Assembly: GCA_026990045.1 (NCBI GenBank)
Contig: JALSIK010000396.1
Location: 1 to 9,096, forward strand
DNA length: 9,096 bases
DNA from: Chromatiales bacterium
GTDB lineage: Bacteria; Pseudomonadota; Gammaproteobacteria; CAMYNG01
Reading direction: 5' to 3'
Shown: positions 1-6,900 of the stretch, one piece after another
How the letters are laid out: every line of letters starts with the position of its first letter
Numbering within the stretch: position 1 is the first letter of the stretch
The notes under the pieces: generated by a model
Seen by the model: only the letters and a program-made list of their open reading frames with translations
Databases searched by the model: none
What the model was told of the DNA's origin: nothing
Translations under genes and position numbers: made by a program

Positions 1-977
1 GTCTCGCCCGCACCCGCAGCCTGTGGGACGATGCCATGCTCCACGCGGTGCGGCGGCCCGCCAGCGTGCTGGTGTGGCTGCTGGGCATCACCCTGGCGGC
101 GGAGATCGTGGCCGAGCAGGCCCGGGCCACCATTTTCCAGATCGTGGGGCCGGTGCGCGAGGTGGGGGTCATCGTGACCATCGCCTGGGCCCTGATCCGG
201 TTCATCGCCTTCGCCGAGCAGAACATCATCCAGCGCAAGGCGGAGGAGGGCAAGGCCATCGACCGCACCACGGCCGACGCCGTGAGCAAGCTGCTGCGGG
301 TCTCGGTGATCATCACCGCCGCGCTGGTGACCCTGCAAACCCTGGGCTTCAGCATCTCCGGCGTGCTGGCCTTCGGCGGCATCGGCGGCATCGCGGTGGG
401 CTTTGCGGCCAAGGACCTGCTGGCCAACTTCTTCGGCGGGCTGATGATCTACCTGGACCGGCCGTTCGCGGTGGGGGACTGGATCCGGTCGCCCGATCGC
501 GACATCGAGGGCACGGTGGAGAAGATCGGCTGGCGGCTCACCTGCATCCGCACCTTCGACAAGCGGCCGCTGTACGTCCCCAATGCCACCTTCACCAGCA
601 TCGCGGTGGAGAACCCGTCGCGCATGAGCCACCGCCGGATCTACGAGACCATCGGTGTCCGCTATGACGACGTGGACAAGCTGCCGGCCATCGTCGCTGA
701 CGTCAAGGCGATGCTGCAGTCGCACCCGGAGATCGACCAGGGCCAGACCCTGATGGTCAACTTCAACGCCTTCGCTCCTTCGTCGCTGGATTTCTTCATC
801 TATACCTTCACCCGCACCACCAACTGGCAGAAGTACCACGAGGTGAAGCAGGACGTGCTGTTCCGCGTGGCGGAGATCATCGCCCGCCACGGTGCCGAGA
901 TCGCCTTCCCCACTTCCACGGTTCACGTGCCCGAGCCCGTCACCCTGGCGGGGGCGGTCCCGGAGGCGGCGTCCTGA
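1..977 (+). CDS. Small-conductance mechanosensitive channel, YnaI-type MscS family (5' end outside window)
   Basis: This is an inner-membrane channel of the MscS superfamily, which releases solutes when membrane tension rises. The frame is open from base 3, so the true start lies upstream. The first in-window ATG is at 36, and 324 residues are visible in all. Counting from that ATG, hydrophobic segments lie near residues 8-28, 38-60 and 85-104. The Gly/Ala-rich pore helix follows at 109-140 (GGIGGIAVGFAAKDLLANFF), and then DRPFAVGDWI. The stretch RSPDRDIEGTVEKIGWR (151-167), the RPLYVPN beta-domain motif (177-183) and the C-terminal FPTSTVHV closely resemble E. coli YnaI as I remember it. By that comparison only a few tens of N-terminal residues, probably one membrane segment, are missing. 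The stop overlaps the start of the next gene by one base, so the two are probably co-transcribed. The family is certain; the YnaI subtype is likely. The gating threshold cannot be read from the sequence. Confidence 0.93.
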   Translation, partial: LARTRSLWDDAMLHAVRRPASVLVWLLGITLAAEIVAEQARATIFQIVGPVREVGVIVTIAWALIRFIAFAEQNIIQRKAEEGKAIDRTTADAVSKLLRVSVIITAALVTLQTLGFSISGVLAFGGIGGIAVGFAAKDLLANFFGGLMIYLDRPFAVGDWIRSPDRDIEGTVEKIGWRLTCIRTFDKRPLYVPNATFTSIAVENPSRMSHRRIYETIGVRYDDVDKLPAIVADVKAMLQSHPEIDQGQTLMVNFNAFAPSSLDFFIYTFTRTTNWQKYHEVKQDVLFRVAEIIARHGAEIAFPTSTVHVPEPVTLAGAVPEAAS

Positions 978-1543
978 TGGCGGCGGCGGGCGGCCGGCCG
1001 CGGCCGGACGAGGTGGAACGGGTGCTGGCGGAGGCCGACCGGCTGTACAGCCGCGAGCAGGTGCTGGCGGCCATCGACCGGCTGGCGGCGGAGATCACCG
1101 AACGGCTGGGGGGCAGCGATCCGGTGGTGCTGTGCGTCATGAACGGCGCGCTGATCCCGGCCGGCTACCTGCTGACGCGGCTGCGGTTTCCGCTCCAGGT
1201 GGACTACCTCCATGCCACCCGCTACCGCGGCGCCACCCGCGGCGGCGAGCTCCACTGGCGGGTGCGGCCGGAGCTGGGGCTGGGCGGGCGCAGCGTGCTG
1301 GTGGTGGACGACATCCTCGACGAGGGCCTGACCCTGGCCGCCATCCTCGAACACTGCCGGGCCCAGGGGGCGGCGGAGGTGCTGAGCTGCGTGCTGGTGC
1401 GCAAGCACCACGACCGGGGCAACGGGGTGGAGGCCGATTTCGTCGGGCTGGACGTGGGGGACCGTTACGTGTTCGGATTCGGCATGGACTACAAGGGCTA
1501 TCTGCGCAACGCGGACGGCATCTACGCGGTCAAGGGGCTGTAG
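977..1543 (+). CDS. hpt: Hypoxanthine(-guanine) phosphoribosyltransferase
   Basis: This cytosolic purine-salvage enzyme joins hypoxanthine (or guanine) to PRPP, giving IMP (or GMP) and pyrophosphate. It has 188 residues, a normal length for the bacterial family. The PRPP-binding signature is at residues 107-120: VLVVDDILDEGLTL, with the acidic pair D111/D112. MNGAL at 55-59 is the conserved loop near the pyrophosphate site. RK at 142-143 supplies the lysine that contacts the purine 6-oxo group in this family. DFVGLDVGDRYVFGFGMDY (154-172) is the hood region closing over the base. The ATG overlaps the upstream TGA (TGATG), and GGAGG at 962-966 sits 10 bases ahead, so this start is well supported. 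The enzyme probably takes the hypoxanthine made by the next gene's product. Preference among hypoxanthine, guanine and xanthine cannot be settled by eye. Confidence 0.94.
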   Translation: MAAAGGRPRPDEVERVLAEADRLYSREQVLAAIDRLAAEITERLGGSDPVVLCVMNGALIPAGYLLTRLRFPLQVDYLHATRYRGATRGGELHWRVRPELGLGGRSVLVVDDILDEGLTLAAILEHCRAQGAAEVLSCVLVRKHHDRGNGVEADFVGLDVGDRYVFGFGMDYKGYLRNADGIYAVKGL

Positions 1544-1547
1544 CGCC

Positions 1548-2297
1548 GTGGCCCGCATCGCCATCATCGGGGGCACCGGGCTGACCTCCCTGCGCAACCT
1601 GGAGATCACCGGCCGCGAGGTGGTGCACACCCCTTACGGCGAGCCCTCGGGGCCGCTCACGCGCGGCGTGCTGTGCGAGGTGGAGGTGGTGTTCCTCGCC
1701 CGCCACGGCTACGGGCACACCATTCCCCCGCACCGCGTCAACTACCGGGCCAACCTGTGGGCACTGAAGGAGGCCGGTGTCGAACAGGTGGTGGCGGTCA
1801 ACGCCGTGGGCGGCATCCGCGGCGACATGACGCCCCAGCGCCTGGTGATCCCGGACCAGATCATCGATTACACCTGGTCGCGCAACAACACCTTCTTCGA
1901 GGAGGGGCTGACCCAGGTGGTGCACATCGACTTCACCCGGCCCTACTGCGACTCCCTGCGCGGGATCCTGCTGGCCGCGGGTGAGCGGGCCGGCCTGGAC
2001 CTGGCCGCCGGGGCCACCTACGGCGCCACCCAGGGGCCGCGGCTGGAGACCGCGGCGGAGATCGACCGGCTGGAACGCGACGGCTGCCACATCGTGGGCA
2101 TGACCGGGATGCCCGAGACCGCCCTCGCCCGGGAACTGGAACTGTGTTACGCCTCCGTCTGCGTGGTGGCCAACTGGGCCGCCGGCCGCGGCGAGGGCGG
2201 CATCACCATGGGCGACATCGATCGCAACCTCAAGGCCGGCATGCAGCGGGTGCGCACGCTGCTGGAGGCGGCCATTCCTCGCTGCGTGGCGTGCTGA
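1548..2297 (+). CDS. S-methyl-5'-thioinosine phosphorylase (MTAP/PNP family)
   Basis: This is a nucleoside phosphorylase of the MTAP/PNP family. It likely splits 5'-methylthioinosine with phosphate into hypoxanthine and 5-methylthioribose-1-phosphate, salvaging the by-product of polyamine and homoserine-lactone synthesis. It has 249 residues. Phosphate-site motifs are GGTG (8-11), RHG (52-54) and PPHRVNYRAN (60-69). NAVGG is at 85-89, GPRLET at 163-168 and GMTGMPE at 184-190. In adenine-specific MTAPs the base-site loop carries two aspartates (pattern D-x-D). Here it reads NWAAG, with N209 and A211 at those places, which favours a 6-oxopurine. That matches the methylthioinosine enzyme known from Pseudomonas aeruginosa (PA3004). 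The start is GTG at 1548, with AAGGGG at 1532-1537 inside the end of hpt, so translation is probably coupled. An ordinary methylthioadenosine phosphorylase is the alternative, but the substituted loop argues against it. Confidence 0.9.
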   Translation: MARIAIIGGTGLTSLRNLEITGREVVHTPYGEPSGPLTRGVLCEVEVVFLARHGYGHTIPPHRVNYRANLWALKEAGVEQVVAVNAVGGIRGDMTPQRLVIPDQIIDYTWSRNNTFFEEGLTQVVHIDFTRPYCDSLRGILLAAGERAGLDLAAGATYGATQGPRLETAAEIDRLERDGCHIVGMTGMPETALARELELCYASVCVVANWAAGRGEGGITMGDIDRNLKAGMQRVRTLLEAAIPRCVAC

Positions 2298-2311
2298 ATG
2301 GGACGCCCGTA

Positions 2312-2325
2312 CCGGCCATGGCCGG
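2312..2325. terminator. 14-base perfect palindrome between convergent genes
   Basis: CCGGCCATGGCCGG is self-complementary over 14 bases. It lies in the 32-base gap between the phosphorylase stop and the csiV stop. It would form a G/C-rich stem in transcripts from either side. No run of T follows on either strand, so it is not a classical intrinsic terminator. A role in ending or stabilising both mRNAs is inferred from position only. Confidence 0.35.
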
Positions 2326-2329
2326 GTGT

Positions 2330-3109
2330 TCAGCGGCTGGCCCGTTTCGCCGCGGGCGGGGTGAAGGGACGGGCGACGACGAGCATGCCCAGCACCGGGT
2401 GATCCAGGTAGTGCAGCTCGCGGCTGCGCATGCGCCGGCTCTGGTGCAGGCGGAAGACGGGCGGCGGCTCGGCGGCGATGTCCGGGGCCGGCGCTGTCTC
2501 CAGCGGCGGCGCCATGCCACCGGTCCCGTCAGGTTGCGGGAGCGTGGCCTGCCACGGGGCCTCCGGCGGCGGCGCCTCGCGGTAGATCAGGTCCGCCTGG
2601 AGGTGGAGGTAGCGGGCGCGGAACACGCGGACGAACCCTTCCAGCCGCGCCTCCAGCGGCACGCCCGCCGCGGGTGCGCCGGTCGCCGCCACCGCATCCT
2701 GGTCCGCGGGCGGCGGCAGGACCAGGCGGCGCTCGATGCGCACCGGCAGGGCCTCGGCCGCCGGCAGGCCGGGCTGGCGCCAGCCCAGGTGCAGCAGCAC
2801 CCGGTAACCCGGCGATTCCTCCAGCGCCTTGCGCTCGCGGCCCAGCTGCAGGGCCTCGGGCGGCAGGGGCTGGTAGCTGAAGCGCCGGTCGTAGAACTCG
2901 GGCAGCGGCACCGGCAGGGGCAGGCCCAGCTCCACGTGGTGTTCCGGCTGCGGCAGCTCCACTTCCACCGGCCAGGCCTCGGCCTCCCGCCCGGCCGGAT
3001 CCAGGTGCTGGAAGATCAGGACCTCGATGTCGTAATAGGTGATCTCGGCCGGGCCGGCGGCTGCGGCGGGGGCCAGCAGGGCGAGGAGAAAAATCAGAGG
3101 TCGCGGCAT
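2330..3109 (-). CDS. csiV: CsiV-family periplasmic protein
   Basis: This exported protein belongs to the CsiV family, described as peptidoglycan-binding and linked to cell-wall integrity in Vibrio. Its biochemical role is not well defined. From the ATG at 3109 it has 259 residues. A signal peptide fits residues 1-18 (basic n-region, LIFLLALLAPAAAA core, Ala-rich cleavage site). Family features are YYDIEVLIFQH at 25-35, GYRVLLHLGWRQP at 101-113, FVRVFRARYLHLQADLIYR at 159-177, and the very typical C-terminal block with QSRRMRS (223-229), ELHYLDHPVLG (231-241) and VARPF (245-249). Residues 179-217 are a low-complexity Pro/Ala-rich linker with no clear fold. Another in-frame ATG lies at 3124, but the one at 3109 has a GGAA ribosome site about 7 bases ahead and directly precedes the signal peptide. 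Further extension upstream would only read antisense to the deformylase gene. As I recall, P. aeruginosa keeps a homologue (PA3003) between mfd and the thioinosine phosphorylase, the same neighbourhood as here. Confidence 0.85.
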   Translation of the reverse strand: MPRPLIFLLALLAPAAAAGPAEITYYDIEVLIFQHLDPAGREAEAWPVEVELPQPEHHVELGLPLPVPLPEFYDRRFSYQPLPPEALQLGRERKALEESPGYRVLLHLGWRQPGLPAAEALPVRIERRLVLPPPADQDAVAATGAPAAGVPLEARLEGFVRVFRARYLHLQADLIYREAPPPEAPWQATLPQPDGTGGMAPPLETAPAPDIAAEPPPVFRLHQSRRMRSRELHYLDHPVLGMLVVARPFTPPAAKRASR

Positions 3110-3135
3110 GGTGTTTTCCGGCATCACGACTGGCG

Positions 3136-3141
3136 TATGAT
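3136..3141 (+). promoter_or_regulatory. Candidate -10 box for the deformylase operon
   Basis: TATGAT matches the sigma-70 -10 consensus at 5 of 6 positions. It lies in the 84-base divergent spacer, 52 bases before the deformylase start. It is in one of the few A/T-rich patches here. No convincing -35 box stands 16-18 bases upstream, so the call is weak. The csiV promoter must lie in the same spacer or overlap the start of the deformylase gene; I could not place it. Confidence 0.3.
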
Positions 3142-3193
3142 GCAGCCCGGGTCCGGGCGGTTCCGGGCCCGGTGCATGTTCCTGGAGTCTGGC

Positions 3194-3745
3194 ATGGCGG
3201 TTCGGCCCGTACTGCGCATGGGGCATCCTCTGCTGCTGGAGGTGGCGGAGCCGGTGCGACAGTTTAACACGCCCGAGCTGGACGCGCTCATCGAGGACAT
3301 GTTCGACACCATGGCGGCGCAGAACGGCGCCGGCCTCGCCGCGCCCCAGATCGGCATCAGCCGCCGGGTGGTCATCTTCGGCGTGACGGCCAATCCCCGA
3401 TACCCCGACGTGGAGCCGGTGCCCACCACCGTGCTCATCAACCCGGAGATCGAGGTCCTGGACGAGGCCCAGGAGGAGGACTGGGAGGGCTGCCTCAGCG
3501 TGCCGGGCATGCGCGGGCTGGTGCCCCGCTACCGGCGCATCCGCTATCGCGGCCTGGACCAGAACGGGGATCCCTTCGAGCGGGAGGCGGAGGGCTTCCA
3601 CGCCCGGGTGGTGCAGCACGAGGTGGACCACCTGGACGGGATCCTCTATCCCCGGCGCATCCGCGACCTGCGTTACTTCGGCTTCGAGAGCGAGCTGTTC
3701 CCGCAGCTCGGACCGGCCGTGGACTCGCCGGTGGGACGGGAATGA
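3194..3745 (+). CDS. def: Peptide deformylase
   Basis: This cytosolic metalloenzyme removes the N-formyl group from nascent proteins at the ribosome. It has 183 residues and all three family motifs: GAGLAAPQ at 45-52 (motif 1), EGCLS at 98-102 (motif 2, C100 a metal ligand) and QHEVDH at 141-146 (motif 3, H142 and H146 metal ligands, E143 the catalytic base). The active site therefore looks intact. An earlier in-frame ATG exists at 3176, and the frame is open far upstream. The ATG at 3194 is chosen because GGAG at 3184-3187 sits 6 bases ahead of it and because the normal N-terminus (RPVLRMGHPLL) starts there. The gene is not beside fmt, the usual partner of the main def, so it is probably a second deformylase. 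It overlaps the next gene by 4 bases (ATGA), forming a two-gene unit. Confidence 0.95.
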   Translation: MAVRPVLRMGHPLLLEVAEPVRQFNTPELDALIEDMFDTMAAQNGAGLAAPQIGISRRVVIFGVTANPRYPDVEPVPTTVLINPEIEVLDEAQEEDWEGCLSVPGMRGLVPRYRRIRYRGLDQNGDPFEREAEGFHARVVQHEVDHLDGILYPRRIRDLRYFGFESELFPQLGPAVDSPVGRE

Positions 3746-3972
3746 CGGATCGCGGCCTGCCCCAGCGGCGCATCACCGGTTTCTTTCTCGACGAGCACGG
3801 CGACTGGGTGGCGCGGCTGGAGTGCGGCCACACGCGCCACGTCCGCCACCGTCCGCCGTGGCAGGTGCGGCCCTGGACCCAGACCGAGGCCGGCCGTGCC
3901 AGCCGCCTGGGCCGGCGGCTGGGCTGCGCCCGTTGTGCGCAAGAGCGGTCGCGGGAGGCGGGCGTGAGCTGA
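3742..3972 (+). CDS. DUF3565 family small Cys/His-rich protein
   Basis: This is a 76-residue protein of unknown function matching the DUF3565 pattern as I remember it. That pattern is an ITGF-type strand, then DEHGDWVARLECGHTRHVRH (17-36), PPWQ.RPW (38-45), a T-x-x-GR-x-SRLG-like helix (48-57) and GCARC near the end. C28, H30, H33, H36, C62 and C65 are spaced as they would be in a small zinc-binding fold; that is inference from residue pattern. No signal peptide or membrane segment is present, so it should be cytosolic. Its ATG overlaps the deformylase stop (ATGA, 3742-3745), with GGGA 5 bases ahead, so expression is probably coupled to def. Its 3' end converges on mfd across 22 bases. Family assignment is confident; function is unknown. 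Confidence 0.87.
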   Translation: MTDRGLPQRRITGFFLDEHGDWVARLECGHTRHVRHRPPWQVRPWTQTEAGRASRLGRRLGCARCAQERSREAGVS

Positions 3973-3973
3973 A

Positions 3974-3985
3974 GGCGCCGGCGCC
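3974..3985. terminator. 12-base perfect palindrome between convergent genes
   Basis: GGCGCCGGCGCC is self-complementary and fills half of the 22-base gap between the DUF3565 stop and the mfd stop. It could fold in either transcript. There is no T-run, so intrinsic termination is doubtful. Such G/C repeats also arise by chance in DNA this G/C-rich. Confidence 0.28.
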
Positions 3986-3994
3986 GCGTTCCGC

Positions 3995-6900
3995 TCACGC
4001 TCCCCCGGCGGCGCGGCGCTCCCGTGCCGGGCTGTCGGCCAGGTGGTCCAGCAGCTCCTCGATGCACCGGATGCGATCCTCCGGCTCCGGCAGCTCGCGC
4101 AGGATGCGCAGGCGCTGGCTGGGGTCCAGGCGGTAGGCGGCCGGGTCGTCCTGGACGAGCTGGATGATCCGGGCCGGGTCCACGTCCGGCTGCTCCACGA
4201 ACGTCACCCGGCCGCCCTCCGGTCCCAGCTCGATCTTGCTGATACCCAGCGGCACCGCCCGCAGGCGCAGGGCGGCGAGGCGGAACAGGGTCCGCGTGGG
4301 CGGCGGCAGCAGGCCGAAGCGATCCACCATCTCCACCTGCAGCTCGTGCAGGGCCTCGTCGTTTTCCGCGTTGGCGACGCGCTTGTACAGGATCAGGCGC
4401 TCGTGGATGTCGGGCAGGTAATCCCCGGGAATGAGGGCCGGGGCACGAATGTCGATCTCGGTGCCCTGGGCCAGCGGCTTGTCCAGCTCGGGCTCGCGCC
4501 CGGACTTGAGCGCCTGCACGGCCCGCTCCAGCAGCTCGGTGTACAGGGTGTATCCGATCTCGTGCATGTGCCCGCTCTGCTCCTCGCCCAGCAGCTCCCC
4601 GGCGCCACGGATCTCGAGGTCGTGGGTGGCGAGGGTGAAGCCGGTGCCCAGCTCCTCGATGGACTCCACCGCCTCCAGCCGCCTGGCGGCCTCGGCGGAG
4701 AGCGCACGGCGGGGCGGGATGATCAGGTAGGCATAGGCCCGGTGGTGGGAGCGGCCCACGCGCCCGCGGAGCTGGTAGAGCTGGGCCAGGCCGAAGCGGT
4801 CGGCCCGGTTGATGATGATGGTGTTGGCGCTGGGAATGTCGATACCGGTCTCGATGATGGTGGTGCACACCAGCACGTTGAAGCGCTGGTGATAGAAATC
4901 CGACATCACCCGCTCCAGCTCCCGCTCCCGCATCTGGCCGTGGGCATGGTGCACCGTCGCCTCGGGCACCAGCTCGGCGAGCTTGCGTGCCTGCTGCTCG
5001 ATGGTCTCCACGTCGTTGTGCAGGAAGTACACCTGGCCGCCGCGGCGGATCTCGCGCAGGCAGGCCTCCTGGATCAGGTGCGGGTTCCACTCGGACACGA
5101 AGGTCTTCACTGCCAGCCGCCGCGCCGGCGGGGTGGCGATGATGGACAGCTCGCGCAGGCCCGACAGCGCCATGTTGAGGGTGCGCGGAATGGGGGTGGC
5201 GGTGAGGGTGAGCACGTCCACCTCGGCCCGCAGGGCCTTGAAGCGTTCCTTCTGGCGCACGCCGAAGCGGTGCTCCTCGTCGATGATCACCAGGCCCAGG
5301 TCCTTGAAGCGGATGTCCGGCTGCAGCAGCTTGTGGGTGCCGATGACGATGTCCACCTTGCCCTCGGCCAGGCCGGCCAGCACGGCCTCCTGTTCCTTGC
5401 GCGAGCGGAAGCGCGACAGGGACTCCACCCGCACCGGCCAGTCGGCGAAGCGGTCGCGGAAGTTCTCCAGGTGCTGCTGGGTCAGCAGGGTGGTGGGGGC
5501 CAGCACCGCCACCTGGCGCCCGGCCTGCACGGCGATGAAGGCCGCGCGCATGGCCACCTCGGTCTTGCCGAAGCCCACGTCGCCGCAGACCAGGTGATCC
5601 ATGGGCCGCGGCGAGCGCATGGCGGCGAGGACCGCATCGATGGCCGCCTGCTGGTCCGGGGTCTCCTCGAACGGAAAGGCCGCGGCGAAGGCCCGGTAGG
5701 CCGCCTCGTCCACGGGGTAGGCGAAGCCGGTACGGGCCTCGCGCCGGGCATAGACCTCCAGCAGCTCGGCGGCCACGTCGCGCACCCGTTGCGCGGCCTT
5801 GCGCCTGGCCTTTTCCCACTGGCCGGAACCCAGCTTGTGCAGGGGGGCCGACTCGGGGGCGGCGCCGGTGTAACGGCTGATGAGATGCAGGGCGCTGACG
5901 GGGACGTACAGCTTGTCGCCGCCGGCGTACTCCAGGGTCAGGAACTCCTGGGCGATGCCGCCCACGTCCAGGGTCTGCAGGCCCAGGTAGCGGCCGACCC
6001 CGTGTTCCTCGTGCACCACCGGCGCGCCGGGCCGGAGCTCGGCCAGGTTGCGGATGACGGCATCGGCGTCGCGCTGCGCCCGCCGCCGGCGCCGGCGCTG
6101 CATCACCTGCTGGCCGAAGAGCTGCGGCTCGCTGATGACCTCCAGGCGGGGGCGGGACAGGGACAGGCCCTGCTCCAGGGGGGCGACGGTGATCCCCAGC
6201 GGGGCGTCGTCGTCCAGGAAGTCGTGCCAGCTTTCGCAGGGCCGCGGGAAGATGTCGTGGCCCCGCAGCAGCTCCAGCAGGTGCTCCCGGCGGCCGGAGG
6301 TCTCGGCGGCGAACAGTACCCGGCGCGAGGTGTCCCGAAGGAAGGCCAGGAGCGCGGCGGCGGGTTCCCGGGCCCGGGCATCCATGACCAGCGAGGGCGG
6401 GGACTGGGTGGTGAAGTTGCAGGCGCCCGACCCGGTGGCCTCGAAGGACTGCAGCTCGACCCGGGGGAACCGGTTGCAGGCGCCCAGCACCTCGTCGGCG
6501 GCCAGGAACAGGCGTGCCGGCGGCAGCAGCGGGCGCTCGGTGTCGTGGCGTCCCTGCTCGTAGCGCTGGGCCGCCTCCTCGGCGAAGCGGTGGGCGGCGG
6601 CCTCGGTGCCGTCCAGCGTCACCACCAGCGCGGTTTCCGGCAGGTAGTCGAACAGGGACTCGGTGTGCTCGAAGAACAGCGGCAGGTAGTACTCGATGCC
6701 GGCCGGCGCCAGCCCCTGGCTCACGTCCCGGTAGACGGGCGACCGCGCGGGGTCGCCCTCGAAGGCGGCGCGATAGCGGGTACGGAAATCGCGCACGGCG
6801 GCCTCGTCCAGGGGGAACTCCCGGGCCGGCAGCAGCCGCACCCGGGTCAGCTTCTCCCGCGATCGCTGGGTGTCCGGATCGAAGCTGCGGAGGCTTTCGA

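Noticed and set aside
2144..3193. Upstream extension of the deformylase frame
   Set aside because: It reads antisense to csiV and across the end of the phosphorylase gene. A clear GGAG ribosome site and the normal family N-terminus fix the start at 3194.
3110..3631. N-terminal extension of the csiV frame across the deformylase gene
   Set aside because: The extra 174 codons are antisense to deformylase. The signal peptide and ribosome site place the start at 3109.
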